From positions 186,001 through 250,000 of the forward strand of contig NZ_JANFNH010000002.1 in NCBI RefSeq assembly GCF_024436055.1: DNA of 64,000 bases, written 5' to 3'. The notes beneath the pieces are model-generated. The model saw only the letters and a program-made list of their open reading frames with translations. It did no database searches and was not told where the DNA came from. This DNA comes from Streptantibioticus rubrisoli. GTDB lineage: Bacteria; Actinomycetota; Actinomycetes; Streptomycetales; Streptomycetaceae. Position 1 is the first letter of the stretch; the number at the start of each line of letters is the position of its first letter. The position numbers and the translations under genes were made by a program. Below are positions 1-9,467 of this stretch, piece after piece.

Positions 1-3000
1 GGGGAGACCACGATGTCCTGGGCCGCGAGTGTCGCCTCCAACTCCGTTGACGGCGTCCACCGTTCGGTACGCTCCTGGATCACCAGCCGCGCCTTGCGGG
101 TGATCTTGTCGATGGACAGCGCCAGCGCCCGCTCGAAGGCGGACTCATCGACCGGCTCGGTCGGGTCCGAGCCGGGCAGGATGTCGCGCGCCGATGCCCC
201 GGCGGCCCGCGCGGCCGGTACGTGGTCCACGGTGATCACGTCCTCGTGGACCTGTCCGCGCCCGTCGGCGGTGCGCACCGCGACGAAGTACCGCCCGTTG
301 GGCCCGGCTGGCTGGATGCGCACGGTGTAGCGCAGATGCGCGCCGGGAGACAGCGTGTACATCCGGGTCGGCGGACTGGCCGTCCAGCCGTCCGGGACGA
401 TCACCTCCACCGTCCCGGCGACCTGCTCGCGGGTGTGCGAGGAGGCGACAGTGACCGTGATCTCGTACGGCCCGTGCCCGGCGACGGCGGTCGGCTCGGC
501 CTCGATGGAGGTCATCCGGTAGCCCATCGACGCCGCGCCCTTGTTGTGCCGCCAGTACCGCGCGAAGACCGGTTGCACGGGCTCCGCCCTCGGCGCCAGC
601 TCCGGCCGTGGGCTACCCGGTACGCCGCGCGGGCGCCCGGCGGGCTCTCGCGGGGTGGCCACCATGGTGCGGATCTCGAACGCGCCGAGTTCGGTGGTGA
701 TGCCCTGCTCGGAGGAGGCGATCGAACGGGCCTGCTGCTCAAGGGGGTTGACGTTGGCCGGGAAGTCCAGCGGACGGAAGAACCGGAACCGGGCGGTGGT
801 CGGCCGCCCGGTCGACTCGTAGGCCCGTAGCACCACTCCGGCGGACGGGTCCACATCCGTCCCGGCCATCGACGCCATCGGGTTGCCGTGCGGCTTGAGC
901 GCGGTGACCACCACACCGTCGCCCTCCGCGGCCAGGAACTCGGCGGTGGCGCCCAGTTGGCCGTGGTGCACGCTCTCCTGCCGACTGCTGAACGGGTTGT
1001 TGTACGCGTGGCCGCGCCGGGCCAGACCGGCGTCCCGCCAGTCGCCGCGGTGCCCGATCAGCGCATACGAGAAGGTGTGGCTCCAGTGGTTGGTCTCGAA
1101 GTTGGCGCCGTCCGGCAGGGTGCGCCGCGGCGGGTCGATCCAGGTGCCCGACGGCCAGCCGGTGGAGGAGCGCAGGATGCCCAGGTAGATGTCGCCGGAG
1201 TTGTCGATGGTGAAGCCCGGCAGACCCCGGTTGAGCACGGCGAAGCCGTACGGCTCGACCTGCCCGGTGGTGCCGTCGAGTTCGGCGGGCTGCACCACCT
1301 CGATCCGCGGCGAGCGGCGCAGTTCGGCGGCGAGGCCGTGCAGGGCGGTGCGGGTGTCGTCCGGGGTGCGTCCGGCGACCACCAGGACCGGCAGGGTGCG
1401 CGGGCCGCGCAGGTCGGCGCGCGGCTGCCACGCTTCGGCCAGCGGCTTGTCGGCCGGTACCCACACCCGTGCGGTACGGCCTCGGGCGAGTTGGCGGTCG
1501 AGTTCGGCCCGGTACCCGGGTGGGGCCGCGGCCAGCACCGCGTCGGTGAAGTCGTTCTCCGCCGGTCCGCCGACGCTGATCCGGACATCGGGCAGGTTGG
1601 AGTCCACATCCAGGCTGCCGTAGCGGGAGCCGTCATGGGTGGAGGTGGTGGCGGTGACGCCGGTGGACACCAGCGCGGTGACCGCGTCCCGCGCCGCCGG
1701 TGCGTACCCGGTGATGTCGGGCACCACCACCTCGGCGACGCTCACCGCCCGTGCCGCCCGCACCGCGTCGCCGCCCTGGGTGTCCACCAGCGCGACCACC
1801 AGCGTCGCGCCCAACTCGACCCAGTTGTACGCGGGGTACTCCAGCGTCCACTTCGCGTCCGCGTAGTCGACGTTGGGGAATCCGAAACCGCGCCCCACCA
1901 CCGCGTCGCCCACCTCGGAGACCGGCATACCGCCCTCGACGGCGGGCTGGAAGCGTACCCGCATGAGCCGGTTGGTGCCGGTGAAGCCGTCGACGCGGGT
2001 GGTCAGGTCGATCCGGTCGATGCCGTCCCACAGCATGATCTCCTGTGTGTAGCGGCACAGGTCGAAGTCGGCGGAGACGGTGATCCGCCGCCCGACGGGG
2101 GAGTGCTCCACGCTGACGGTCGCCTGGTTGGACGAACTCGCCGCGACCGGCCCGCCCTTGGGCACCGTCACCCACGGCCCGCCGGACGGGGCGCCGGGGC
2201 CGTCCTCGTACTCGTCGTACGCCAGCAGCTCGTTGGCGAGGCCACCGGGCCGCAGCATCTGCTTGTCCGCCTTCTTGTCGTACAACGAGCTGATGGCGCC
2301 GCCGCGTTCGGAGTCCACCGCCAGCCGGTAGAACTCGTTCTCGATCGCCGAGACGTCCAAGTCCGCCCAGGTCGGCCCGGACAGCGGGGTCTTGGAGTGG
2401 ACGACGTGGTACGTGGCGTAGCCGGTGGCCGGAACGTCATGGGCGACGAACGCCAGCACCACCGAGGCGAGCGTGCCGTCGGGGTGCCGGGTGAGTTTGT
2501 CGACGTGCACGGGCACGCTCTTGCCGGTGGAGTCCAGCAGGGCGATGCCCATCGGGCCGGGCGCGGCGAACTCCACGGTGGCCCGGGCGGCGTCGGTGCG
2601 CGGCCAGGCCATCGCGTTGAACACCAGCACCGGCGTGCCGGGCCCGGAGGTGTCCGCGTGCGCGGCGATCAGCGCCTGCGCCCCGCCCAACGCGGTCCTG
2701 CCCAGCTCCAGCGCCTCCCGCCAGCCGCCCAGCAGGTCCAGATAGACCTGGTCGCACTCGGAACCGGTGATCGCGTCATGGTGGGCGCCGAAGCACAGCT
2801 GGCGCCAGGCCTTGTCCATCGCCTCCATGGGATAGCGGGCGCCGAGCAGTGCGGCGACGGTGGCGAACCGTTCCGCCGCCAGCAGGGTGTTCTCCGCCTG
2901 CCGCTGCGCCTGCTTGGTGTCGATAAACGAGATGTCCTTACCGGTGAAGATCGGGTTCATGTCCCGGGTCTGCGGCGACAGCGCCACCTTGTCCCGGGCC

Positions 3001-4850
3001 AGGTCCCGGCGCACCGCGTCGAAGAACTCGCTGGGCACCGCGGTGACGAACTTCGGCCAGACGTACTTGTTTGCCCAGGAGCGGTGGATGCGGGTCACCC
3101 AGCGGTTCGGCGGTGAGTAGTCGGTGCCCACCGGCAGCAGGCAGTTCTTGGTGGCCGCGACCGACTTCAGATCGCGGAACAGCTCGTACGTGGCCGCCTC
3201 GGCGGTCGGCAGGTCCTTGGCGGTGTCCATCCACCAACCCGCCGAGTAGTGGTTGGGCATGTAACTGGTGAGCAGCGCCCGGCCGCTGGGGGCGATCCAG
3301 TCGAACTCGCTGCGGAACTGCATCCGCCGGTTGTCTCCCACGCAGCTTTTGGGCCCCCACTCGTGGTGCGGGCCGCGCGCCCAGGAACTCGACGTCAGCC
3401 CGGCGTCGGCCATGATGCCGGGGAACTGCGGATCGTGCCCGAACACGTCCAACTGCCAGGTGCTGCGCGGCACTCCGCCCAGTACGTCGCGCTGGTACCC
3501 CACCCCGTACACCGCGCTGCGGATGGTCAGTTCCACGCTGGTGAGGTTGGTGTTCGGCTCGTTGTAAAGGCCGCCGACGAACTCCAGCCGCCCCTCGCGC
3601 AGGAGTTGCCGCACGTAGTCGCGGTCCTCCGGACAGCTGTCCCAGAACGGCTTGAGGTAGTCCAGTTCGGCCAGCACGAACTTGTAGTCCGGATCCCGCC
3701 GCGCCATGTCGAGATGTGCCCGCACCAGGGTCAGCCCGGGGCGCTGGAACCCGGAGTTCTCCCAGGACTCGGTGTACGCGCCCTGGGTGTTCCACCAGAC
3801 CGGGTCGTAGTGGTAGTGCGAGACCATGTACATCGTCCAGCCCGGTTCGGCGGCGGTGATCCGCACCGACTGGGTGTCGCGCACATCCGCGGTACGCGCC
3901 TGGACAAGGGCCCGGTGCACCGTGCCCTCGGTCTGCGGGGACGCGTAGACGATGCCGACCTCGACGGCGTCCTGGTGGCCGGGCGGCAGGTCCATGACGG
4001 TGGCCGGTTCCGGGACGCTGATGCCGTCGCCGACCAGGGTGACGGTGGCCGGGGAGCGCGAAGTCAGCGGGCGGACGCCGATGTTGGCGACGGTGACGTG
4101 CACCAGTTGGCGGGGCGCCTTCTCGGTACCGGTGAACAGTTCGGTGGACGCCACCGAGGTGACCTTCACCGCGGCGGCGTCCACGGCTGGTTGTGCGCTG
4201 ACCGCGATCAGCTTCAGCGCGGGCGCGTCCGGCAGCGTGAGGCTGACCGCCTGCCGGGCCGGGTCGAGTGGCACCACCTGGAGGAACAGCCGCACCCGTG
4301 GCCCGGCGTCGCCCGCGGGCCGGTGCCGGTGCGTGGTCTCCACGGCCACCGCCTCCAGGAACTGCGGCAGATGCGCCCAGTCGGTGAACCGCAGCGGTAC
4401 CGACTCGCCGCCGTCCTCGTAGCGGACCAGCGCCTGCGTACTGGCCGGGCCGCCGGAGGCCGCGCCGATCAGGTACAGCAGCGAGTGGCGGCCCTCCGGC
4501 ACGTCGAGCGTCTGCCCCGCGGCGGTCATGAAGCTCTTCTCGCCCGGCGCGTAGGTGGGGAACACGAACGGCACCCCGGCGATCCTGGTATGGCCCGAGG
4601 GCAGTTCCTCGGCCGGGAACGCCCAGCCGTGACCGTCGAAGTCGCCGGTCGAGCGGTCGGAGTCGTACGACGCGCCCTCCAGGTCGTAGGGCAGCGACAG
4701 CGGCACCGCTTCGGGCACCATCACCCCCGGCCGTGCCGCGGCGGTCCTGCCGCCGTCCACTCCCACCGCGGCCGCTGACGCCACCGCCAGCGACGCCAAG
4801 AACCTGCGGCGGCTCACCTTCGCCGCGCGCTCCTCAGGCAGCCCAGACAC
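1..4850 (-). CDS. Tat-exported GH38 alpha-mannosidase, 3' end cut by window edge
   Basis: Glycoside hydrolase family 38 enzyme that should cleave alpha-mannosides outside the cell. About 1,616 codons are visible with no stop before the window edge. GTG start at 4850, with AAGAGG four bases upstream. Residues about 13-30 form a Tat signal ([17 protein letters not shown]). The family metal-binding motif HYHYDP begins at His345, and the nucleophile motif WQLDVFGHD carries Asp468; both were read directly. GH38 proteins are usually about 1,000 residues, so this one has a long extra N-terminal part (about 340 residues before the catalytic motif) and a long C-terminal extension, probably beta-sandwich modules. 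It is divergent from rpmB. The family call is firm; the substrate (free glycan, glycoprotein or cell-wall mannan) is not known. Confidence 0.9.
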   Translation of the reverse strand, partial: MSGLPEERAAKVSRRRFLASLAVASAAAVGVDGGRTAAARPGVMVPEAVPLSLPYDLEGASYDSDRSTGDFDGHGWAFPAEELPSGHTRIAGVPFVFPTYAPGEKSFMTAAGQTLDVPEGRHSLLYLIGAASGGPASTQALVRYEDGGESVPLRFTDWAHLPQFLEAVAVETTHRHRPAGDAGPRVRLFLQVVPLDPARQAVSLTLPDAPALKLIAVSAQPAVDAAAVKVTSVASTELFTGTEKAPRQLVHVTVANIGVRPLTSRSPATVTLVGDGISVPEPATVMDLPPGHQDAVEVGIVYASPQTEGTVHRALVQARTADVRDTQSVRITAAEPGWTMYMVSHYHYDPVWWNTQGAYTESWENSGFQRPGLTLVRAHLDMARRDPDYKFVLAELDYLKPFWDSCPEDRDYVRQLLREGRLEFVGGLYNEPNTNLTSVELTIRSAVYGVGYQRDVLGGVPRSTWQLDVFGHDPQFPGIMADAGLTSSSWARGPHHEWGPKSCVGDNRRMQFRSEFDWIAPSGRALLTSYMPNHYSAGWWMDTAKDLPTAEAATYELFRDLKSVAATKNCLLPVGTDYSPPNRWVTRIHRSWANKYVWPKFVTAVPSEFFDAVRRDLARDKVALSPQTRDMNPIFTGKDISFIDTKQAQRQAENTLLAAERFATVAALLGARYPMEAMDKAWRQLCFGAHHDAITGSECDQVYLDLLGGWREALELGRTALGGAQALIAAHADTSGPGTPVLVFNAMAWPRTDAARATVEFAAPGPMGIALLDSTGKSVPVHVDKLTRHPDGTLASVVLAFVAHDVPATGYATYHVVHSKTPLSGPTWADLDVSAIENEFYRLAVDSERGGAISSLYDKKADKQMLRPGGLANELLAYDEYEDGPGAPSGGPWVTVPKGGPVAASSSNQATVSVEHSPVGRRITVSADFDLCRYTQEIMLWDGIDRIDLTTRVDGFTGTNRLMRVRFQPAVEGGMPVSEVGDAVVGRGFGFPNVDYADAKWTLEYPAYNWVELGATLVVALVDTQGGDAVRAARAVSVAEVVVPDITGYAPAARDAVTALVSTGVTATTSTHDGSRYGSLDVDSNLPDVRISVGGPAENDFTDAVLAAAPPGYRAELDRQLARGRTARVWVPADKPLAEAWQPRADLRGPRTLPVLVVAGRTPDDTRTALHGLAAELRRSPRIEVVQPAELDGTTGQVEPYGFAVLNRGLPGFTIDNSGDIYLGILRSSTGWPSGTWIDPPRRTLPDGANFETNHWSHTFSYALIGHRGDWRDAGLARRGHAYNNPFSSRQESVHHGQLGATAEFLAAEGDGVVVTALKPHGNPMASMAGTDVDPSAGVVLRAYESTGRPTTARFRFFRPLDFPANVNPLEQQARSIASSEQGITTELGAFEIRTMVATPREPAGRPRGVPGSPRPELAPRAEPVQPVFARYWRHNKGAASMGYRMTSIEAEPTAVAGHGPYEITVTVASSHTREQVAGTVEVIVPDGWTASPPTRMYTLSPGAHLRYTVRIQPAGPNGRYFVAVRTADGRGQVHEDVITVDHVPAARAAGASARDILPGSDPTEPVDESAFERALALSIDKITRKARLVIQERTERWTPSTELEATLAAQDIVVS

Positions 4851-5021
4851 GGCACCTCTTCCACGGTCGACGTTCGGCCACGGCGGTCGGGACCGCCGGT
4901 CTACCGCAGCCAAAGATGCCAGGACAAACCTGTAAGGATCACCACAAACATGGACTTACCGATCAACTATGCAAATACGACTGGGGGCTGACCGTGCGGG
5001 GCGGACGCGGGCTCGGCGAAT

Positions 5022-5036
5022 TGGTTTTCATTTTCA
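5022..5036 (+). promoter_or_regulatory. candidate Zur box upstream of rpmB-rpsN
   Basis: TGGTTTTCATTTTCA lies 50 bases before the rpmB start. Its right half (TCATTTTCA) and the leading TG match the actinobacterial Zur operator pattern TGaaAaTcATTTTCA; the left half is degenerate. It is an AT-rich island in GC-rich DNA. The zinc-free nature of the two downstream ribosomal proteins supports control by zinc limitation. Assignment is by pattern from memory. Confidence 0.65.
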
Positions 5037-5086
5037 TGAAGCGCTACGGTGGGGAGCCGGAAGACCTCCACCAGCGAAAGGGAGCC

Positions 5087-5323
5087 ATGTCCGCGCACTG
5101 CCAACTCACCGGCCGTAAGCCGGGGTTCGGCCACAACATCTCGCACTCGCACCGGCGCACCAAGCGGCGCTTCGACCCCAACGTGCAGCACAAGCGGTAC
5201 TGGCTGCCGAGCGAGCGGCGGTACGTGCGGCTGACGCTGAGCGCCAAGGGGATCAAGACCGTGGACGCCATCGGGATCGAGGCCGCGGTGGCCCGGATCC
5301 GGGCCACCGGAGGGAGGGTCTGA
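5087..5323 (+). CDS. rpmB: 50S ribosomal protein L28, zinc-independent paralogue
   Basis: Ribosomal large-subunit protein of 78 aa, starting [23 protein letters not shown] at 5087 is preceded by AAAGGGAG at 5078-5085. Only one Cys (residue 5) is present; the paired CxxC zinc ribbons of the ordinary actinobacterial L28 are missing. This is therefore the C-minus form that replaces the zinc protein when zinc is scarce. It overlaps rpsN by one base (TGATG), so the two are translationally coupled. The candidate Zur box just upstream fits derepression under zinc starvation. The rpmG and rpmE partners found in some Streptomyces Zur operons are not present here. Confidence 0.95.
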   Translation: MSAHCQLTGRKPGFGHNISHSHRRTKRRFDPNVQHKRYWLPSERRYVRLTLSAKGIKTVDAIGIEAAVARIRATGGRV

Positions 5324-5628
5324 TGGCGAAGAAGAGCAAGATCGCCAAGAACGAGAAGCGACGGGAGATCGTCGCGCGGTACGCGCGGCGGCGGGCCGAG
5401 CTGAAGCAGGTCATCGCCAGTGCGCGGTCGACGGACGAGGAACGGCTCGCCGCCCAGCGGGAGTTGCGCCGCCAGCCACGCGACGCGAGCGCCACGCGGG
5501 TGAGGAACCGGGACTCGGTCGACGGCCGCCCGCGCGGCCACTTCCGCGCGTTCGGGCTGTCCCGCATCCGGTTGCGGGAGATGGCCCACGCCGGAGAGCT
5601 GCCGGGGGTGACCAAGAGCAGTTGGTAG
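5323..5628 (+). CDS. rpsN: 30S ribosomal protein S14, zinc-independent long form
   Basis: Small-subunit ribosomal protein of 101 aa, starting [14 protein letters not shown] and ending in the conserved region [20 protein letters not shown]...[17 protein letters not shown]. It is the long S14 form without the CxxC pairs of the 61-aa zinc-binding S14. ATG overlaps the rpmB stop by one base, and AGGGAGGG at 5311-5318 is the ribosome binding site. It forms a two-gene operon with rpmB behind the candidate Zur operator and is expected to be made when zinc is limiting. Confidence 0.95.
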   Translation: MAKKSKIAKNEKRREIVARYARRRAELKQVIASARSTDEERLAAQRELRRQPRDASATRVRNRDSVDGRPRGHFRAFGLSRIRLREMAHAGELPGVTKSSW

Positions 5629-5819
5629 CCGCGCGGGTCGCGGGAGCGGGGCTGGGTTGCGGCTGGTCCGGCACCGCGGGGCCACGCCGCTGTCGTCGCA
5701 CTCCGGTGCGCCGGGCCGAGGGCTCAACCCCCAACCCGGTACCGTGCACGGCCGGTTGACGGTCGGCATGCCGTGCGGCTCGCGCGGGGGCGGCAAGCGG
5801 CCCTCGCGGGCGCTGGTGG

Positions 5820-6623
5820 TCAGTGCTCCTGGGCCGTCGGGCGCATCATGATCTCGTTGACCGCCGCGTGCGGGGGCTGAGTGATCATGAACGTGATGGC
5901 ACGGGCGATGTCCTCGGCGCGCAGCCAGGCGTTCTGCGGCAGGTCGCGAGCGGCGGCGCGCCCGGCGCCGGTCGCCATCTCCGTGATGGTCATGCCCGGC
6001 TCGACCAGCCCCACCCGGACCCCTCTTGCGGCCACCTCCTGGCGCATCGCCTCGCTGAACGCGCCCACCGCGTGCTTCGTCGCCGAATAGACGGGGTTGT
6101 TCCGCCGCACCACCCTGCCGCCGACCGAGCTGACGTTCACGAGGTCGGCGACCCCCCGCGGCCCTTCCGCCGCCGTGCGCAGCAGGTGCGGCAACGCGGT
6201 CTGCGACATGTGCAGCACGGCGTTGAGGTTGAGGTCGACCATCCGCTTCCAGTCGGCGGGGTCGCTGTGCTCCACGGTGCCCATCGCGACGTATCCGGCG
6301 TTGTTCACCAGCACGTCCAACCGCGCGAAGCGGCCAGCGGCGTCATCGACGGCCTGACGCGCCTGCACCGGGTCCGCCAGGTCGGCGGTGAGTACGGTGC
6401 ACGAACCACCCTGTCCGCGGATCACCGCGGCCAGCTCCTCCAGCCGTTCGGTGCGCCGGGCGACCACCGCCACCTCGGCGCCCAGCCGGGCGAGCGCCAA
6501 GGCGGTGGCTGCCCCGATGCCACTGGACGCACCGGTCACCAGTGCCGCACACCCCGACAACGGCGCCACCGCGCCTGCGGCGGCGCCCCCCGTCGCTCCG
6601 GCGTTCGGATCCCTCACGCTCAT
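5820..6623 (-). CDS. short-chain dehydrogenase/reductase
   Basis: Classical SDR oxidoreductase of 267 aa. Visible features are the NAD(P)-binding TGASSGIG at residues 30-37, NNAG at 107-110, Ser165/166 and catalytic YSATK (Tyr179, Lys183). An Arg pair just after the first beta strand (ARRTER) favours NADP(H). ATG at 6623 is preceded by GAGGGG. A 20-residue Ala/Gly-rich leader comes before the fold. Substrate unknown; it stands alone, not in an operon with its neighbours. Confidence 0.88.
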   Translation of the reverse strand: MSVRDPNAGATGGAAAGAVAPLSGCAALVTGASSGIGAATALALARLGAEVAVVARRTERLEELAAVIRGQGGSCTVLTADLADPVQARQAVDDAAGRFARLDVLVNNAGYVAMGTVEHSDPADWKRMVDLNLNAVLHMSQTALPHLLRTAAEGPRGVADLVNVSSVGGRVVRRNNPVYSATKHAVGAFSEAMRQEVAARGVRVGLVEPGMTITEMATGAGRAAARDLPQNAWLRAEDIARAITFMITQPPHAAVNEIMMRPTAQEH

Positions 6624-6764
6624 GATCGCCCCTCACGGACGGTTCCGCCCCACGCGGCCGACGGTGGCGCCGTCACCACCCATGATCGGCGAAGACGCCG
6701 CCGACGGCTGGCCGTACGCGGCGGACGGGGCGACCCGCAGGCGCGGGCGAGGCATGCGGACCCG

Positions 6765-6944
6765 TCAGTGTTCCGCGCGGTGCCGCTCGACGATCGCGTT
6801 CGCCTCCTGCGGGTCCTCGGCGCGACGCGTGGTGGCGAACTGCTCGTTCAGTTTCAGCTGTACCTCGCGTGACTGCGACTCCAGCCATCGGCGGTTCTCC
6901 TGGGTCAGCAGATCCAGGAACCTGGCAAGGTCCACGTCGCTCAT
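6765..6944 (-). CDS. small conserved-looking hypothetical protein (59 aa)
   Basis: Charged, probably helical protein beginning MSDVDLARFLDLLTQENRRW and ending in RHRAEH. ATG at 6944 has a near-perfect ribosome binding site (AGGAGGA, about 8 bases upstream), which is the main evidence that it is real. No signal peptide, membrane segment or Cys. I do not recognise a family. It lies between the SDR gene and another small gene on the opposite strand. Confidence 0.7.
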   Translation of the reverse strand: MSDVDLARFLDLLTQENRRWLESQSREVQLKLNEQFATTRRAEDPQEANAIVERHRAEH

Positions 6945-7066
6945 GGCCGGTCTCCTCCTGGTCCTCGTGGTCGGCGGCTTCGTCCACGACTCATCTGACC
7001 GCCGGTCACGCCAGCCGCGGCGGCCGTCGGCGTGCGCCGGGGGAGGGACCGGCGCAGGGTGAGGGT

Positions 7067-7273
7067 ATGGAGGGTTCGGGTTCGCTGATCGTCGTGCACC
7101 CGCCGCAGGGCGGCGGGCGGCTGGTGACGGTCCTCGGAGAGCCGGTCGGCGTCGTGGAGACGCTCGGCGAGATCGAGCTGCTGCTGCGCCGCGCCGGACT
7201 GAACCCCGCCGAGGTTCTGGACGACCCGGATCTGATCGAGTGGTCCGGTGGCGGACCCGATGTGTGGCAGTAG
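7067..7273 (+). CDS. small hypothetical protein (68 aa)
   Basis: Protein starting MEGSGSLIVVHPPQGGGRLV, with a hydrophobic beta-rich first half and an acidic helix (TLGEIELLLRRAGLNPAEVL). ATG at 7067 with only a weak GGTGAGGG before it. Amino-acid composition and third-position GC look like real coding sequence. It is divergent from the 59-aa gene. Function unknown; no family recognised. Confidence 0.6.
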   Translation: MEGSGSLIVVHPPQGGGRLVTVLGEPVGVVETLGEIELLLRRAGLNPAEVLDDPDLIEWSGGGPDVWQ

Positions 7274-7469
7274 ATCCGTGCGCGGGTGCGCAGAACGTTC
7301 CATGATCCATTCCCTGATCGAGTGGGAGAGGCCCACCGGGCCCGGGGGCGTGGGGTCCCGGACGACCGCCGACGTGTTCGGCTCCGTCGGGGACGCGTCG
7401 CGACGGCGGTCGCGGTCGGCGTGCCGGGCGATCGCGGGGCTGTCCGGCCGTTGACCCGGCCGCACGGTG

Positions 7470-9092
7470 TCAGGCCCGGCGCAGCACGGATTCCAGTACC
7501 TTGATCAGGGTCGTCACCGGGTCGGCAGCGGTCGATGTCGCGCGCCAGGCGACGAAGCCGTCCGGACGCACCAGCACGGCGCCGTCCGGTGAAGTGCCGT
7601 GCGCCTGGGCCCAGTCGGCGTCCGGCTCCGGCACCAGGTCGAGGCCGGGGCCGACCCGGTGGCACTCCAGCGGCAGCCCCAGCCGTTCGCCGACCCGCCG
7701 CCCCGCCTCGTACCACCTGCCGCCGTGCGCGCCGCTGAGCAGCACCAGCGACCGCTCGTACAGGTCGAGCGAGGACAGCCGCACCCCGTCCCGGCGCAGC
7801 CACAGGTGCGGTGCCCGGCTGCCCGGGGCGCCGGTCAGCTCCAACTCGTCGGGTACCACAGCCGAGTCGGGGTCGGTGCCGACGACGGCGCCCCGGTGGT
7901 AGCGGTAGCCCAGGGCGGTGGCCAGCACGCCGCGCTGCGGGCCGGTGGTGGGTGCGGCGGCGTAGCCGGGGTGCCGGTGCTCGGAGGAGCGGGCCGAGGC
8001 GCGTTCGCTCGTCGCCCGCGCCACCGGCTGCCGCTCCGCGCCGTACGTCTCCAGCAGTGCGGGCCCGGCCCAGCCGCCCAGCACCGCGGCGAGCTTCCAG
8101 GCCAGGTTGTGCGCGTCCTGGATGCCGGTGTTCGAGCCGAACGCGCCGGTGGGCGACATCTCGTGCGCGGCGTCACCGGCCAGGAACACCCGCCCGGTGC
8201 CGTAGCTGCTCGCCACCCGCTCCGCGGCGTGCCAGGGCGCCTTGCCGGTGATCTCCACCTCCATGTCCGGTACGCCGGTGGCCTTGCGGATGTGCTCGGC
8301 GCACCGCTCGTCGGTGAAGCTGGCCAACTCCTCGCCGTGCTCGGGGTGCCACGGGATGTGGAACACCCACTGCTCCCGGTTGTCCACCGGCAGCAGGGTG
8401 CCGTCGGCCTCGGGGTTGCGCAGATAGCAGGCGATGAAGCGGCGGTCGCCCACCGCGTCCGCCAGCCGTTTGGCCCGGAACGTCACGCTGACGTTGTGGA
8501 ACAGGTCGCCGCGCCCCATCTGGGCGATGCCGAGCCGCTCGCGGACCGGGCTACGTGGGCCGTCCGCCGCGATCAGGTACTGGGCGCGCACCGTGCGGCG
8601 CTCGTCGGTGCCCCTGCGGCCGATCACGGCGGTCACCCCGTCCGCGTCCTGTTCGAAGGAGCGCAACTCGGTGCCGTAGCGCAGATCGCCGCCCAACTCG
8701 CGGGCGCAGTCCAGCAGTACCGGTTCAAGGTCGTTCTGGCTGCACAGGCACCAGCTGGTGGGGCTGAAACGGGACAGCCGACCGCCCGGGTCCACCTCCT
8801 TGAACAGCCACTCCTGCTCGGTGCCGGTCAGTGTCTCGGCCTGCAGGATGCCGTGGTTGTCCGCCAGCACCGACGCGGCCACCTGGATGCGCGGCTCGAT
8901 TCCCGCGGTGCGGAACAGTTCCATCGTGCGCACGTTGTTGCCGCGCCCGCGGGGGTGCCGGGAGGTTCCCGGATGCTTCTCCACAAGCGTGTGCGCGATG
9001 CCCAGGCGCCCCAGGAACAGCGAGGCGGACAGACCCACCAGGGAACCGCCCGCGATCAGTACCGGCACCCGCTCGTCGATCTTCGCGTTCAT
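7470..9092 (-). CDS. whiE-ORFVIII: spore-pigment FAD-dependent hydroxylase (WhiE ORFVIII type)
   Basis: Flavoprotein aromatic monooxygenase of 540 aa in the PheA/TfdB class, expected to hydroxylate the polyketide made by the adjacent cluster. Visible motifs: the Rossmann dinucleotide site IAGGSLVGLSASLFLGRLG near residue 13, the central YLIAADGPRSPVRERLG and the FAD-ribityl motif VFLAGDAAHEMSPTGAFG. ATG at 9092 follows CTGGAG. It is divergent from the pigment operon, as whiE ORFVIII is in S. coelicolor, where this late tailoring gene has its own sporulation-dependent promoter. Confidence 0.9.
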   Translation of the reverse strand: MNAKIDERVPVLIAGGSLVGLSASLFLGRLGIAHTLVEKHPGTSRHPRGRGNNVRTMELFRTAGIEPRIQVAASVLADNHGILQAETLTGTEQEWLFKEVDPGGRLSRFSPTSWCLCSQNDLEPVLLDCARELGGDLRYGTELRSFEQDADGVTAVIGRRGTDERRTVRAQYLIAADGPRSPVRERLGIAQMGRGDLFHNVSVTFRAKRLADAVGDRRFIACYLRNPEADGTLLPVDNREQWVFHIPWHPEHGEELASFTDERCAEHIRKATGVPDMEVEITGKAPWHAAERVASSYGTGRVFLAGDAAHEMSPTGAFGSNTGIQDAHNLAWKLAAVLGGWAGPALLETYGAERQPVARATSERASARSSEHRHPGYAAAPTTGPQRGVLATALGYRYHRGAVVGTDPDSAVVPDELELTGAPGSRAPHLWLRRDGVRLSSLDLYERSLVLLSGAHGGRWYEAGRRVGERLGLPLECHRVGPGLDLVPEPDADWAQAHGTSPDGAVLVRPDGFVAWRATSTAADPVTTLIKVLESVLRRA

Positions 9093-9467
9093 CCATGGCT
9101 CCAGCCGTTGCGGGGAGTCGCAGGTGCGGACTCCTGGGATGCGGGAGCGGTTCTGCCGACCACGGCGGCCCGCACCATCGATCCTCGCCCGGGTACCGGT
9201 GTTCCGCCCGACGGGTCACCCGAACGGCCTACACGCGTTGCGGCATCCGTGGTAGCCCATCACCATCGATTCACGGGCCTGCTTCCGGAATTGCGGATGG
9301 ATTTTCCGGAAATGGGGTCCAGAACGGCGAAATGTTTGTTCGCCGATGTCGCGGAGAGAAAAAGCGCGGCCTGTCGGAAAAGCCTATCCGGCCGCCGCCC
9401 GCCCGGCATGCCAGTCCGGGCCAGGGCCCGTTGACGCCGAATCCCCTGCCCGCGAAGGAGCGGTGAC
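9093..9467. other. 375-bp divergent promoter region of the spore-pigment cluster
   Basis: No gene seen. This gap separates the divergent hydroxylase gene from the pigment operon and should hold both promoters. It is less GC-rich than its surroundings between about 9280 and 9365. The clearest structure is a pair of identical palindromes at 9283-9311 (separate entry). No sigma-factor boxes could be assigned with confidence. Confidence 0.7.
9283..9311. promoter_or_regulatory. twin TTCCGGAA palindromes, 21 bp apart
   Basis: TTCCGGAA occurs at 9283-9290 and again at 9304-9311, start to start exactly 21 bp (two helical turns). The second copy extends to TTTCCGGAAA. Two identical perfect palindromes on the same DNA face inside a divergent promoter suggest a dimeric regulator bound twice. 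The regulator is unknown. Confidence 0.45.

Noticed and set aside
888-3116. Long open frame on the + strand opposite the mannosidase gene
   Set aside because: Amino-acid composition is Arg/Gly/Val/His-biased low complexity typical of the antisense of GC-rich coding DNA; the minus-strand frame carries clear GH38 motifs.
5742-5751. CCGTGCACGG palindrome in the rpsN-SDR gap
   Set aside because: Ten bases in very GC-rich DNA with only a loose outer AACC/GGTT pair; not strong enough to call an operator or terminator.
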